From NCBI RefSeq assembly GCF_019801145.1, contig NZ_JAHVJQ010000001.1, positions 372,001 to 436,000 of the forward strand: a stretch of 64,000 nt of DNA, in the 5' to 3' direction. The stretch is from Leisingera aquaemixtae. Lineage in GTDB: Bacteria > Pseudomonadota > Alphaproteobacteria > Rhodobacterales > Rhodobacteraceae. The translations under genes were made by a program, and so were the position numbers. The notes beneath the pieces are model-generated. The model had not been told where the DNA came from and did not search any database. It saw only the letters and a program-made list of their open reading frames with translations. This document shows positions 39,624 through 49,508 of this stretch, one piece after another (the first letter of the stretch is position 1; every line of letters starts with the position of its first letter).

Positions 39624-40313
39624 TCAGCCGGCGGCCGCTTGGGGGTGCGGCTGTGCGGCCGGTTGCCGGTCGTAGTTGAAGTTGTCGAAGTCCATGCTGT
39701 AGAGCTTTTGGGCGACGGCCAGGCCCTCGTCGCTCAGAACAAGGTCGCCGGGGTCAAAGCTGTCGGGCAGCCGCAGGTGGTTGCTGTGCGTCATCTGCTG
39801 GCTGGCAGGGTTGCTGAACAGGGCCGCATCGATGAAGGCCTTGGCGTGCTCCGCGCCGTTCTCCTCCAGCTTGAAAACCTGGTAGTTGGCGCCGGGATAG
39901 AAAAAGCCCGACTGCGGATAGAAATGGCCATCCATCCAGCCTTTGGTCAGAACGTTTTCCAGCAGGCGGGTCTTGACGAATTGGTCCAGGGTTTCGTCGC
40001 TGCCGATCCGGCGCTCGACCAGCCGCTGGAATTTGTAGGCGCTTTCAAGCCGCGCAATCGGATGGCGCACGATGGTGAAAAAGGCGGTGAAAAAATCCTT
40101 GGGGAACAGCCGCGACAGGGATTCCCCGTCGATGTGCTGGGGGGAAGAGATGTTCCAGTGCTGCTGCTGCGGCGGGTTGGACACATATTGTTCGTCCAGG
40201 AAGGCGAGGCTGACGCCTTTCAGGCCCTGCACGTAGCGCTCGACAGAGGTGCCGCCGCACTTGGGAATATGCGCGAAGTGCAGCAGCACGTCCTTGTATT
40301 TGATCACGGGCAT
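39624..40313 (-). CDS. Sulfotransferase family 2-type protein
   Basis: A 229-residue PAPS-dependent sulfotransferase. The 5'-phosphosulfate loop is HIPKCGGTS (residues 15-23) and the 3'-phosphate motif is FTIVRHPIARLES (about 85-97). The protein is short and has no membrane anchor, as usual for bacterial carbohydrate sulfotransferases. ATG 40313 is chosen over a longer frame because the N-terminus then matches the family. It is co-oriented with the glycosyltransferase-like gene. Acceptor unknown. Confidence 0.85.
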   Translation of the reverse strand: MPVIKYKDVLLHFAHIPKCGGTSVERYVQGLKGVSLAFLDEQYVSNPPQQQHWNISSPQHIDGESLSRLFPKDFFTAFFTIVRHPIARLESAYKFQRLVERRIGSDETLDQFVKTRLLENVLTKGWMDGHFYPQSGFFYPGANYQVFKLEENGAEHAKAFIDAALFSNPASQQMTHSNHLRLPDSFDPGDLVLSDEGLAVAQKLYSMDFDNFNYDRQPAAQPHPQAAAG

Positions 40314-40342
40314 TTTGCGCCTCCATTTGCCTTGAAGCAGAA

Positions 40343-40367
40343 GGCCGCCGGCTACAAACCGGCGGCC
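40343..40367 (-). terminator. Hairpin between guaA and the sulfotransferase gene
   Basis: GGCCGCCGG (40343-40351) and CCGGCGGCC (40359-40367) form a perfect 9-bp stem with a 7-base loop, 95 bases after guaA. The T-content after it is moderate. Confidence 0.5.
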
Positions 40368-40462
40368 AGGTGTTCCGCTCAAGATGGCGCAAATTGCTTA
40401 AACGTTCTTTAAAACTGCCGCGGACTGCCCCGTTTCTGCAGGGAAATCCGCGCCGCCCGTGA

Positions 40463-42031
40463 TCATTCCCACTCGATGGTTCCCGGAGGCTTCGAGGTGA
40501 TGTCGTAGGTACAGCGGTTGATGCCCTTCACCTCGTTGATGATCCTTGTGGCGGTTTCGCCCAGGAACTCGTGGCTGAAGGGGTAGTAGTCCGCGGTCAT
40601 GCCATCGACCGAGGTCACCGCGCGCAGGGCGCAGGCGTAGTCATAGGTGCGGCCGTCGCCCATCACGCCAACGGTGCGGACCGGCAGAATCGCCACGAAA
40701 GCCTGCCAGATGTCATCGTACAGACCGTGCTTGCGGATCTGGTCGATATAGATCGCATCCGCTTCGCGCAGGATCTCCAGCTTCTCGCGGGTGATTTCGC
40801 CGGGGCAGCGGATCGCCAGACCCGGCCCGGGGAAGGGATGGCGGCCGATGAAACTCTGCGGCAGGCCCAGTTCGCGGCCGAGCGCGCGGACCTCGTCCTT
40901 GAACAGCTCGCGCAGCGGCTCGACCAGCTTGAGACCCATCTTCTCCGGCAGGCCGCCCACGTTGTGGTGCGACTTGATGGTGACCGAAGGGCCGCCCGAG
41001 AAGGAGACCGATTCAATCACATCCGGGTACAGGGTGCCTTGCGCCAGGAATTCGGCGCCGTCGATGGTGTCGGCGTGTTTCTGGAACACGTCGATGAACA
41101 GCTTGCCGATGATCTTGCGCTTGGTTTCCGGATCCGACTGGCCGTCCAGCTCACCCAGGAACAGGTCGCTCTCATCCGCGTGGATCAGCTGGATGTTGTA
41201 GTTGTCGCGGAACATCGAGACGACTTCTTCCGCCTCGTTCTTGCGCAGCAGGCCGTGGTCCACGAACACACAGGTCAGCTGGTCGCCGATCGCCTCGTGG
41301 ATCAGGATCGCCGCAACAGAGGAGTCGACGCCGCCGGACAGGCCGCAGATCACCTTCTTGTCGCCGACCTGTTCGCGGATCTTCTCGATCATCTGCTCGC
41401 GGTAGGCGCCCATGGTCCAGTCGCCGCTGAAACCGGCCAGGCGCACGAAGTTCTCATAGAGCTTGGCGCCGTTCGGGGTGTGGTGCACCTCCGGGTGGAA
41501 CTGCACCGCATAGAAGTTGCGGGAGACATCGGCGGTGATGGCAAAAGGCGCGTTGGGGGAAGTGCCGTAGACCTCGAACCCCGGGGCGATTTGGCTCACG
41601 TGGTCGCCGTGCGACATCCAGACTTGCTCGCGGTCGGCGTCATTTGCGAACCAGCCGTCCAGCAGCTCCAGCCGGTCAACGGTCGGGGTCACAAAGGCGC
41701 GGCCGAACTCCGCGGTGCCGTGTCCGCTTTCCACCTTGCCGCCCAGCTGGTGCATCATCACCTGCTGGCCATAGCAGATGCCCAGGATCGGCACGCCATA
41801 GTCGAAAATTTCCTGCGGCGCCCGGGGGCTGCCCTCGCGGGTCACGCTGTCCGGCCCGCCCGAGAAGATCACCGCCTTGGGCGCCAACTCGCGCACAAAG
41901 TCCATGGTGACATTCTGATAGGGGTGGATTTCGCAATAGACGTTCAGCTCGCGCAGGCGGCGCGCAATCAGCTGCGTGACCTGGCTGCCAAAGTCGATGA
42001 TGAGAAGGCGGTCATGGGATGTCTCTGTCAT
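40463..42031 (-). CDS. guaA: GMP synthase (glutamine-hydrolysing)
   Basis: A 522-residue enzyme converting XMP to GMP. The N-terminal glutamine amidotransferase has the catalytic Cys86 in GICYGQQ and the later His-Glu in FHPEVHHT. The ATP-pyrophosphatase domain has the P-loop GLSGGVDSS. The C-terminal dimer domain ends in the conserved KPPGTIEWE. The frame stays open far upstream because of high GC; ATG 42031 is the family start. Confidence 0.97.
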   Translation of the reverse strand: MTETSHDRLLIIDFGSQVTQLIARRLRELNVYCEIHPYQNVTMDFVRELAPKAVIFSGGPDSVTREGSPRAPQEIFDYGVPILGICYGQQVMMHQLGGKVESGHGTAEFGRAFVTPTVDRLELLDGWFANDADREQVWMSHGDHVSQIAPGFEVYGTSPNAPFAITADVSRNFYAVQFHPEVHHTPNGAKLYENFVRLAGFSGDWTMGAYREQMIEKIREQVGDKKVICGLSGGVDSSVAAILIHEAIGDQLTCVFVDHGLLRKNEAEEVVSMFRDNYNIQLIHADESDLFLGELDGQSDPETKRKIIGKLFIDVFQKHADTIDGAEFLAQGTLYPDVIESVSFSGGPSVTIKSHHNVGGLPEKMGLKLVEPLRELFKDEVRALGRELGLPQSFIGRHPFPGPGLAIRCPGEITREKLEILREADAIYIDQIRKHGLYDDIWQAFVAILPVRTVGVMGDGRTYDYACALRAVTSVDGMTADYYPFSHEFLGETATRIINEVKGINRCTYDITSKPPGTIEWE

Positions 42032-42274
42032 GCACGCGCCATAGGGCAGGAACGCGTTTTCTGCAAGGGGGTTTGGCCGCGATGCTGGGGGCTGGGCGTT
42101 ATTTAACGGCAGACCGGCATCAGGGCCGCAACGGGTATGCCAAAGTCCACCGGCACGGTGGAAATTGCAGCGGCAATGTCGCTTTTCAACTTGAATGGCC
42201 GCAATCCTGCGGCGGCGGCGCGCGCACTGGCTATAATACCCATCGCAATGAAATGCCTGTGGTGAGGATAAACC

Positions 42275-43822
42275 ATGACAGAAGCAGCCCCGCGCCGTCG
42301 TGCCCGCGGTTCCGGCGGCGGCGCCGCCCGCCGCGCCGAGCGCACCAGCGTCAAGATCGAGACCGCCAAGTACATCGAGCGCAACATTCCGAACTTCGAG
42401 ATCCTGAACGAGGAAGCGCTGGAGATCATCGAGTACAACGCGGACACGATCCTGGAAGAGGTCGGCGTCAATTTCGTTGACAACCCGGCGGCGCTGCAGC
42501 GCTGGCGCGATGCCGGTGCCGATGTCCAGGGCGAGCGCGTGCGCATCCCCCGCGGCCTGGCCCGCAAGCTGTGCGAAACCGCGCCGGCCGAGTTCACCCA
42601 GCACGCCCGCAACCCCGAGAAATCGGTGGTCATCGGCGGCAAGAACCTGGTTCTGGCACCGGTCTACGGCCCGCCCTTCGTGCGCGACCGCAACGGCGGC
42701 CGCCGCTATGCGACCATGGACGACTTCAACAAGTTCGTGAAGCTGGCCTATATGTCCAAGTGGCTGCACCACTCCGGCGGCACCGTTTGCGAACCCACCG
42801 ACATCCCGGTGAACAAGCGCCACCTGGACATGCTGATGGCGCATATGACCCTCAGCGACAAGCCGTTCATGGGCTCCGTCACCGAACCCAGCCGCGCCCA
42901 GGATTCCGTCGACATGGCCGGCATCCTGTTCGGCAAGGAGTTCGTGCAGAACAACACCGTGATGACCTCGCTGACCAACATCAACTCGCCGATGACCTTC
43001 GACGACGTGATGATGGGCTCGCTGGAAGTCTACGCGCAGAACAACCAGGCCTGCATCATCTCGCCGTTCATCGTCGGCGGCGCCATGGCGCCGGTGTCGG
43101 TGGCAGGCACCCTGACCCAGGTGCTGGCAGAGGTTCTGGCCGGTATCGCCTATAACCAGCTGTGCCGCCCCGGCGCGCCTGCGATCTTCGGCGCCTTTGT
43201 GTCCTCGATCGACATGAACTCCGGCGCGCCGACCTTCGGCACCCCCGAAGCGTCGCTGGTCACCTATGGCGCAGGCCAGCTGGCCCGCCGCCTGGGCGTG
43301 CCGTTCCGTTCGGCCGGCTCCTTCTGCGGCTCCAAGCTGCCGGATGCGCAGGCAGCCTATGAGACCGCCAACTCGCTCAACATGGGCCTGATGTCCGGCG
43401 TGAACTTCATGCTGCACTCCTGCGGCTGGCTCGAAGGCGGCCTGGTTGCGGACTTCGAGAAGTTCGTGATGGATGCCGACCAGCTGGGCGCGCTGCATGG
43501 CCTCGCCAAAGGCATCGCGGTGGACGAGAACGGCCAGGCGATGGAAGCGATCCGCGAAGTCGGCCCCGGCGGCCACTACCTCGGCTGCTCCCACACCCAG
43601 GCCAACTTCAAATCGGCCTTTTGGAAGTCCGACCTGCTCGACTACAAACCGTTCGAGCAGTGGGAAGAGGAAGGCGCGCGCGACACCTATGCGCTGGCCT
43701 CCAACCGGGTCGAGAAGCTGCTGGCCACCTATGAGCAGCCGGCTCTGGATCCTGCCATCAAGCAGGCGCTGGACGAATACGTGGCCGAGAAGAAGGCCTC
43801 CATGCCCGACGCGTTCATGTAA
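42275..43822 (+). CDS. MttB-family (trimethylamine methyltransferase-like) protein, non-pyrrolysine
   Basis: A 515-residue TIM-barrel protein of the MttB superfamily (COG5598). The frame has no internal TAG, so it is the non-pyrrolysine type; characterised members demethylate glycine betaine, proline betaine, carnitine or related quaternary amines and pass the methyl group to a corrinoid protein. Family blocks are [38 protein letters not shown] and [14 protein letters not shown]. The N-terminus is Arg-rich. No corrinoid protein is adjacent. A TATAAT lies about 45 bases upstream. Substrate unknown. Confidence 0.9.
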   Translation: MTEAAPRRRARGSGGGAARRAERTSVKIETAKYIERNIPNFEILNEEALEIIEYNADTILEEVGVNFVDNPAALQRWRDAGADVQGERVRIPRGLARKLCETAPAEFTQHARNPEKSVVIGGKNLVLAPVYGPPFVRDRNGGRRYATMDDFNKFVKLAYMSKWLHHSGGTVCEPTDIPVNKRHLDMLMAHMTLSDKPFMGSVTEPSRAQDSVDMAGILFGKEFVQNNTVMTSLTNINSPMTFDDVMMGSLEVYAQNNQACIISPFIVGGAMAPVSVAGTLTQVLAEVLAGIAYNQLCRPGAPAIFGAFVSSIDMNSGAPTFGTPEASLVTYGAGQLARRLGVPFRSAGSFCGSKLPDAQAAYETANSLNMGLMSGVNFMLHSCGWLEGGLVADFEKFVMDADQLGALHGLAKGIAVDENGQAMEAIREVGPGGHYLGCSHTQANFKSAFWKSDLLDYKPFEQWEEEGARDTYALASNRVEKLLATYEQPALDPAIKQALDEYVAEKKASMPDAFM

Positions 43823-43839
43823 TCGCGCGAGGCGGAAAC

Positions 43840-44190
43840 TCAGGGGCAGGGGGCCGCACCCTCTGCCGCAGCAAAACGGCGGTCCGCACGGGCCGCCGTT
43901 TTTGCGTTTGGCCTGGCGCGCAGAAAGCCGGCCTCGCCGGCCAGCGCGATCAGCACATCCACGTGGCGGATCAGGGAATAGCCGGCCTCGCCGTCCCGGC
44001 GCGCCGTGTTCAGCCCGTCTTCCAGCTCCAGCAGCCGCATCACCGCCGCAGCGGGCTTGGGCACCTCGCCATAGCCCAGGATGCGGCGCAGGTCGCGCTG
44101 GCGGCAATAGTTCCGGGCGCCAAGCCGCGCCGCCCGCGCCAGAATCCTCGGGCGCCGAAGCAGTGTGAGCCGGGTGAAGACATCCTGCAT
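43840..44190 (-). CDS. DUF6477 family protein
   Basis: A 116-residue protein rich in Arg and Ala, starting [28 protein letters not shown] with [15 protein letters not shown] next, as in the Rhodobacteraceae DUF6477 family. A strong GGAAAGGAG ribosome site supports ATG 44190. It is divergent from the DUF6456 gene, a conserved pairing as I recall. Its last 20 codons overlap the hairpin that ends the convergent mttB-like gene. Function unknown. Confidence 0.75.
   Translation of the reverse strand: MQDVFTRLTLLRRPRILARAARLGARNYCRQRDLRRILGYGEVPKPAAAVMRLLELEDGLNTARRDGEAGYSLIRHVDVLIALAGEAGFLRARPNAKTAARADRRFAAAEGAAPCP
43873..43905 (+). terminator. Rho-independent terminator of the mttB-like gene
   Basis: AAAACGGCGG (43873-43882) pairs with CCGCCGTTTT (43893-43902) across a 10-base loop, then more T. 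It lies 50 bases after the mttB-like stop and within the coding end of the convergent DUF6477 gene. Confidence 0.85.
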
Positions 44191-44423
44191 CGTGCTCTCC
44201 TTTCCTATCTCTTTGCAGGCTCTGCTATAACACAACCCTAGGTGGTGTTGCGGAAAGGGGGAGACCGGCGAACGGTACGTTTTGTGATGATTATGTTTTT
44301 TCTGGAAACAATGATGTCCGATCCGCGCTTTTGTCCAAATTCAGCCGGGCGCAAGGGGACAGGCCGCAGGCACCTTTGAGTGCGGCTGGCCCGGCGGCCT
44401 GGCTCACGACCGGGGGGTTACGA

Positions 44424-45497
44424 ATGCAAGACATGACACAGGCACCCTTTCCAGGCTGGGTGCCGCTGGAAACATGCCGCTACCTTCAACACACCGAGGC
44501 AGGCCGCCCGATCCGGCAGCTGGCCCGCAAGGCGGGTTGCCATCCTTCCACCATCCTGCGGCAGGTGCGCCGGGTGGAAACCCTGCGGGACGACCCGCTG
44601 ATTGACGAGGTGCTGACTTATCTTGCCGGGCGCTACAAGTCCGCCGCTGCGAAACCGGGGCAGCCCGATAGTCCATCCGCCGCAAACCGCAGCCTGAGGT
44701 CGGGTTTCGAGCGCGAGGCTGCCAGCGTGCTGACCCTGCTCAGCCGCGGCGGCGCGGTTCTGGCCGCGGCCGAGGGCATGGAAATGGCCGTGGTCGTGCG
44801 CGAAGGCCAGGAGGCCGACGGGCAGAAGGTGGCGGTGTCGCGCCCCTTGGCAGGGGCGCTGGCGCTGACCGGCTGGATTGCCTGCACGCGCCGGGGACGG
44901 ATCAGCCGTTATTCGATCACCGCCGCGGGCCGCAGCGCGCTGAACCGGATCATTGCCGATCAGGAAAACCGCGCCCGCGCCCGGCTGGAAGGCGGTTTTG
45001 CCGAGGCGCAGGCGCCGTTCGAGGCCCCGGAGCCTGCCGAGGCGGGCGGAATGGGCCGCAAATCTCGCTACAGCGGTGCCGAGACGCCGCTGGAAATGCT
45101 GGCCAGGCTGTTGGACAAGGACGGCAAATCCTTCCTCACCCAGCCGATGGTGCGGGCCGGGCGGCGGCTGCGCGAGGACTTCGAGCTGGCGCAGATCAGC
45201 AGCCACCTGATGCAGGAGGAGCTGTATTTCGCCCAAGGAAGCCACCCCATGCGCAGCACCAGCCACCAGGCGGCGGCGGCAGCGCACCAGCGGATGACAG
45301 AGGCGCTGCAGAAACTGGGCGCAGGCCTCAGCGACATTGCCCTGCGCTGCTGCTGCCATCTGGAGGGGCTGGAAACGGCGGAGCGAAACCTCGGCTGGCC
45401 GGCCAGATCGGGCAAAGTGGTGCTGCGCATCGCGCTGCAGCATCTGGCCGAGTACTACGGCGAGGCCAGCCCGCAAGAGGAAGAGATGATCGGCTGA
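44424..45497 (+). CDS. DUF6456 protein with N-terminal helix-turn-helix
   Basis: A 357-residue protein. An HTH-like segment is visible near residues 26-50 (GRPIRQLARKAGCHPSTILRQVRRVE). A winged-helix-like region follows (LTGWIACTRRGRISRYSITAAGRSAL). The C-terminal 140 residues (ETPLEMLARLLDKDG... RAGRRLREDFELAQ... CCCHLEGLETAER) are DUF6456, which resembles the terminase/RNA-polymerase-associated helical domains in Rhodobacteraceae regulators. ATG 44424 has a G-rich ribosome site. A DNA-binding regulator is likely; target unknown. Confidence 0.8.
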   Translation: MQDMTQAPFPGWVPLETCRYLQHTEAGRPIRQLARKAGCHPSTILRQVRRVETLRDDPLIDEVLTYLAGRYKSAAAKPGQPDSPSAANRSLRSGFEREAASVLTLLSRGGAVLAAAEGMEMAVVVREGQEADGQKVAVSRPLAGALALTGWIACTRRGRISRYSITAAGRSALNRIIADQENRARARLEGGFAEAQAPFEAPEPAEAGGMGRKSRYSGAETPLEMLARLLDKDGKSFLTQPMVRAGRRLREDFELAQISSHLMQEELYFAQGSHPMRSTSHQAAAAAHQRMTEALQKLGAGLSDIALRCCCHLEGLETAERNLGWPARSGKVVLRIALQHLAEYYGEASPQEEEMIG

Positions 45498-45519
45498 ACC
45501 TGGCTGCGCCGCAAAAGAA

Positions 45520-45544
45520 AACGGGCCCGCTGCGCGGACCCGTT
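45520..45544 (-). terminator. Terminator of the peroxiredoxin gene
   Basis: AACGGGCCCGC (45520-45530) and GCGGACCCGTT (45534-45544) form an 11-bp stem with one mismatch; on the minus strand TTTTCTTTT follows. It lies between convergent genes. Confidence 0.8.
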
Positions 45545-45569
45545 CGAGTGCTTGATATGGCGGCGCAGC

Positions 45570-46118
45570 TTAGGCCGCGACTTCTGCCTTGGCGTCTTTC
45601 AGGTGCTTCAGCACGGTCTCCGGGGAGGACACGCCATAGGGGTCTTCCCCGTGGTTGTCGGACAGGCCCGGCTCTTCGAACCATGCTTCGACCACGCCGT
45701 TGTTGACGATGGCCGCATAGCGCCAGGAGCGGTTGCCGAAGCCCAGGTTGTCCTTGGCAACCAGCATGCCCATCTTGCGGGTGAACTCGCCGGAGCCGTC
45801 CGGGATCACTTCCACGTTCTCCAGCTCCTGGGCGCGCGCCCAGGCGTTCATCACGAAGCTGTCGTTCACGGACATGCAGTAGATCGCGTCGATGCCTTCG
45901 GCCTGGAAGTCGGCAAAGCCTTTTTCAAAGCCCGGCAGCTGGTAGGTCGAGCAGGTCGGGGTGAAGGCGCCCGGCAGCGAGAACAGCACAACGCGCTTGC
46001 CGGCAAAGTAGTCAGCGGTGGTCTTGTCTTCCCAGCGGAACGGGTTCGGGCCCTCGATCGACTCGTCGCGGACACGGGTGTGGAAGGTCACGTCGGGCAG
46101 CTTAACGCCAGCTTTCAT
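45570..46118 (-). CDS. Peroxiredoxin, Prx5 type
   Basis: A 182-residue thioredoxin-fold peroxidase that reduces hydrogen peroxide and organic hydroperoxides. The peroxidatic Cys56 lies in the hallmark GAFTPTCS. A second Cys occurs in IYCMSV but not at the usual Prx5 resolving position, so regeneration probably uses glutathione/glutaredoxin. FGNRSWRYAAIVNNGVVEAWFEE is also typical of Prx5/AhpC-TSA redoxin proteins. ATG 46118 has CAGGAG upstream. Confidence 0.93.
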   Translation of the reverse strand: MKAGVKLPDVTFHTRVRDESIEGPNPFRWEDKTTADYFAGKRVVLFSLPGAFTPTCSTYQLPGFEKGFADFQAEGIDAIYCMSVNDSFVMNAWARAQELENVEVIPDGSGEFTRKMGMLVAKDNLGFGNRSWRYAAIVNNGVVEAWFEEPGLSDNHGEDPYGVSSPETVLKHLKDAKAEVAA

Positions 46119-46292
46119 CTCAGCTTGCTCCTGTATCAAAAGATGTATTCGGCGGGCAGGCTTAAAATGATTCTAAGCTGGCTTCAACATGTCCCTGAGC
46201 ATTGCGCGCAGGTTTCCTCCGCCGACCCGCGAATGCGGCAATCCAGCGCCGGAAACCTGTGCAAAAACGGCATCTTCCACCCCTGCGGGGCG

Positions 46293-47207
46293 TTACGCCG
46301 CAGCTTTCTTGATGGTCACCGTGGTGCCGCGCAGCTTGCGCTCTGCGGCTGTGGTCAGGTCATTGAACTTCTTGAGCGTCGCCAAGAGCTTCTTCTTGTC
46401 CTTGGAATCCTCGATGGCGCCCGGGAACTTCTTCTTGGCGGTCTGGTACTGGTCGTTGATCTTCTTCAGATCCTTGTATTTCGCCGCCGCCGCCTTCAGC
46501 TCCGGCGCTGCGGCCTTCAGATCCTCGCCCGCCTTGTCGATAGCGGCCACGCAATGGGCGTTGATCGCCTTCACCAGCGCGCCGACCTGATTGGCGTATT
46601 TCTTCAGGTTCCGGTCCACCAGCAGCTGCGGCAGTTCGGTTGCGTCCTTCTTCTTGTCATGGCTGTCCGGCTTTTCCTTCAGGATGGCGTTGACCTTCTT
46701 CTGGAAATTCGCCGCGTACAGCTTCTGCGCCGCATTCAGTTTGCCTTCGTACTCCGAGGCTTTCTTGACCGCGGCCATCTCCTTTTCCAACTCGCCCTGA
46801 AGCGCCTCGATGTCCTTCTTGGAGCCGGAAGACTTGGCCCGTTTCTTCAGATCCTTCTCGATGTCCTTCAAGAGGTTCTGCTGCTTGGCCATATGCGCCT
46901 TGGCATCGGCGCAGAACCCCTTCATCGCGTCGACGTCGCCCTGAAGGATGTCCACGGCCTTGTTCCAGGTGGTCAGCCCGTCCTTGAAGTTCTTGTCCTT
47001 CTGGAAATCGGCCAGTTTCTCGGACTTCACCCCGTTCTTGCGCGCCTTGGCCAGGCTCTCGCGGAAATAATCCTCGCCCTCCCAGGCGTTGCCGAGCGAT
47101 ATCCCGATCCGCTTTTTCAGCTTGTCGCCCTCGGCCGTGGTGAATTTCTTGGTGCCGGCAGCCAGCTTCTTGTGCTCTGCCTTGAACTTCTCCAGCTCCT
47201 TGGCCAT
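46293..47207 (-). CDS. Lysine-rich helical protein of unknown function
   Basis: A 304-residue protein with about 62 lysines (20 percent), many Ala, Glu, Asp and Leu, and almost no Pro or Cys. It has no signal peptide or membrane segment. Heptad-like spacing (LLKDIEKDLKKRAKSSGSKKDIEALQGELEKEMAAVKKA) suggests long coiled coils. The GGGAGGGA ribosome site supports ATG 47207. I recognise no family. It is divergent from lipA by about 210 bases. It might be a DNA- or polyanion-binding protein, but nothing proves that. Confidence 0.7.
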   Translation of the reverse strand: MAKELEKFKAEHKKLAAGTKKFTTAEGDKLKKRIGISLGNAWEGEDYFRESLAKARKNGVKSEKLADFQKDKNFKDGLTTWNKAVDILQGDVDAMKGFCADAKAHMAKQQNLLKDIEKDLKKRAKSSGSKKDIEALQGELEKEMAAVKKASEYEGKLNAAQKLYAANFQKKVNAILKEKPDSHDKKKDATELPQLLVDRNLKKYANQVGALVKAINAHCVAAIDKAGEDLKAAAPELKAAAAKYKDLKKINDQYQTAKKKFPGAIEDSKDKKKLLATLKKFNDLTTAAERKLRGTTVTIKKAAA

Positions 47208-47415
47208 GCGTCCCTCCCTGAATGATCTGCGGCGAAATCCCATGCTTGCGGGGATTATGTGTTCCCCTGCGTCACTTTGGCAAAGGAAAACGGCATATTT
47301 CCGGAGTTTGAGCCATGACAAAGCTGCAGGGCAGGGTTGACGATATGACCGTGCCAAGCCACATCAGCTGTGGTAAACCCGCTCAGAACGCCAAAGGCCG
47401 GAAGGGAAATTCCAC

Positions 47416-48366
47416 GTGAGAGACCTCAAGATCCCGGAGCAGCGCCACCCCGAAAAGGCGCATCGTCCCGACAACGCTCAGCCCAAGAAGCCAAGCTGGA
47501 TCCGGGTCAAGGCGCCGGGCGGCAAAGGTTATGCCGACACCCACAAGATCATGCGCGACAACAAGCTGACCACGGTCTGCGAGGAAGCGGGCTGCCCCAA
47601 CGTCGGCGAATGCTGGAGCCAGGGCCACGCCACCATGATGATCATGGGCGAGATCTGCACCCGCGGCTGCACCTTCTGCAACATCGCCACCGGCCGCCCC
47701 GACGCGCTGGATGCGTTTGAGCCGGGCCGGGTCGCCCATGCGGTGGAGAAACTGGGCCTCAACCACGTGGTGATCACCTCGGTGGACCGCGACGATCTGG
47801 AGGACGGCGGCGCCGAGCATTTCGCCCAGACCATCCGCGCCGTGCGCCACCGCAGCCCCAAGACCACCATCGAGATCCTGACCCCCGACTTCATCAAATG
47901 CGATGACAGCGCCCTGGAGGCGGTGGTGGAAGCCAAGCCCGACGTGTTCAACCACAACCTGGAAACCGTGCCGGGCCTCTATCCTGAGGTCCGCCCGGGC
48001 GCGCGCTACTTCCACTCCCTGCGCCTGCTGCAGCGCGTGAAGGAGCTGGACCCGTCGATCTTCACCAAGTCCGGCATCATGGTCGGCCTCGGCGAGGACA
48101 CGCAGGCAGTGAAGCAGGTAATGGATGACATGCGCGCCGCGGACATCGATTTCCTGACCATCGGCCAGTACCTGCAGCCGACGCCCAAGCACCACGCGGT
48201 GGACCGCTTCGTGACGCCCGAGGAGTTCAAGACCTATGAGAAAGCTGCCTATGGCAAGGGCTTCCTGATGGTTTCGGCAACACCGCTGACCCGCTCCTCC
48301 TACCATGCCGGCGACGACTTTGCCCAACTGCGCGAGGCCCGCAACAAGAAGCTGGGCCTGGCATGA
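47416..48366 (+). CDS. lipA: Lipoyl synthase
   Basis: A 316-residue radical-SAM enzyme that inserts two sulfurs into octanoyl groups on lipoyl domains. The auxiliary cluster cysteines are in [12 protein letters not shown] and the radical-SAM motif is [15 protein letters not shown]. The C-terminal [10 protein letters not shown] contains the conserved RSSYHA. The start is GTG 47416. The stop overlaps the M20 hydrolase start (ATGA), so the two are coupled. Confidence 0.97.
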   Translation: MRDLKIPEQRHPEKAHRPDNAQPKKPSWIRVKAPGGKGYADTHKIMRDNKLTTVCEEAGCPNVGECWSQGHATMMIMGEICTRGCTFCNIATGRPDALDAFEPGRVAHAVEKLGLNHVVITSVDRDDLEDGGAEHFAQTIRAVRHRSPKTTIEILTPDFIKCDDSALEAVVEAKPDVFNHNLETVPGLYPEVRPGARYFHSLRLLQRVKELDPSIFTKSGIMVGLGEDTQAVKQVMDDMRAADIDFLTIGQYLQPTPKHHAVDRFVTPEEFKTYEKAAYGKGFLMVSATPLTRSSYHAGDDFAQLREARNKKLGLA

Positions 48367-49505
48367 CGCCTGAGCGCCTGGCGCGGCTGACACGGCTGCG
48401 CCACGCCCTGCATCAAATTCCCGAAGTCTCCGGCGCTGAGGAAAAGACCGCTGCCATGGTGGCGGATTACCTGCGGCTGCATAACCCCGATCAGCTTCTG
48501 ACCGGCCTTGGCGGCCACGGTGTTGCAGCGGTTTTTGAGGGCAGCGGAGACGGCCCCGCGGTCCTCATCCGCTGTGAACTCGACGGCTTGCCGATCGAGG
48601 AACTGTCGGATCAGCCCTACCGTTCCACCCACGCAGGCCGCGGCCATTTGTGCGGCCATGACGGCCATATGACGATGGTGGCGGCGCTGGCAGAGGATCT
48701 GTCGGCGCAGCGCCCGGCAAAGGGCCGCGCCGTGCTGCTGTTCCAGCCCGCCGAGGAAACCGGCAAGGGCGCAGCGGCGGTGATTGCCGATCCGGCTTTC
48801 GCGCAGATTGCACCGGACTACGCTTTCTCGCTGCACAACCTGCCGGGGCTGCCAGTGGGGCAGGTGGCCTTGTGTTCTGGCGCAGCAAATTGCGCCTCCC
48901 GCGGGATGCGCATCAAGCTGACCGGCAAAACCTCCCACGCTGCCGCGCCGCAGGACGGGGTATCACCCGCTGGGGCCATTTCCCGGCTGCTGCCTGGGCT
49001 GGCGGCCCTCGCCAGCGGCGGTGACTTGGGACCAGAGTTTGCCCTCGTCACGCTGACCCACGCCCGGCTGGGCGAAGCCACGTTCGGCATTGCGCCGGGC
49101 GAGGGCGAGGTCTGGGCCACTTTGCGCACCGTGACGGATGCGCGGATGGATCAGCTCATTGCAGACGCCACCGCATTGGTGGAGCAGGTCTGCGCGGCGG
49201 AGGGGCTGGGGTTTTCTATCGGGTTCGACGACGTCTTCGACGCCTGCACCAACCACCCGGAAGCGGTGGAAGTGCTGCAGGCCGCCTGTGCCGCAGCCGG
49301 GCATCCGGCGCAGATGCGGGACTATCCGCAGCGCTGGTCCGAGGATTTCGGCCAGTTCGGCAAACACGCAAAGGCGGCGATGTTCTGGCTGGGCTCCGGC
49401 GAAGCGCAGCCGCAGCTGCACAACCCGGATTTCGATTTCCCTGACGCGGCAATCCCGGCCGGAGCCGGGATTTTTCTGCAAGCTGTCAGGAAAGTGCTTG
49501 GCTGA
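48363..49505 (+). CDS. M20-family amidohydrolase (hippurate hydrolase-like)
   Basis: A 380-residue metallohydrolase of the M20D branch, which cleaves N-acyl amino acids or related amides. Metal ligands are in CGHDGHM, the catalytic Glu pair in PAEETGKGA, and a later His in [10 protein letters not shown] of the dimerisation lid; the C-terminal HNPDFDFPD region supplies the last ligand. N-terminal [13 protein letters not shown] is the typical opening. It overlaps lipA by four bases. Substrate unknown. Confidence 0.92.
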   Translation: MTPERLARLTRLRHALHQIPEVSGAEEKTAAMVADYLRLHNPDQLLTGLGGHGVAAVFEGSGDGPAVLIRCELDGLPIEELSDQPYRSTHAGRGHLCGHDGHMTMVAALAEDLSAQRPAKGRAVLLFQPAEETGKGAAAVIADPAFAQIAPDYAFSLHNLPGLPVGQVALCSGAANCASRGMRIKLTGKTSHAAAPQDGVSPAGAISRLLPGLAALASGGDLGPEFALVTLTHARLGEATFGIAPGEGEVWATLRTVTDARMDQLIADATALVEQVCAAEGLGFSIGFDDVFDACTNHPEAVEVLQAACAAAGHPAQMRDYPQRWSEDFGQFGKHAKAAMFWLGSGEAQPQLHNPDFDFPDAAIPAGAGIFLQAVRKVLG

Positions 49506-49508
49506 CCG

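Noticed and set aside
42275-43822. Possible pyrrolysine use, prompted by an MttB homologue and an amber-interrupted gene in the same window.
   Set aside because: The MttB homologue has no internal TAG, no pyl genes are seen, and several genes (for example dxr and metA) end normally in TAG. The DUF995 amber is better explained by mutation.
40463-44107. A 1214-codon open frame on the minus strand running from guaA through the region antisense to the mttB-like gene.
   Set aside because: Only the guaA part has family motifs; the upstream part is low-complexity and antisense to a well-supported gene. It reflects high GC at third positions.
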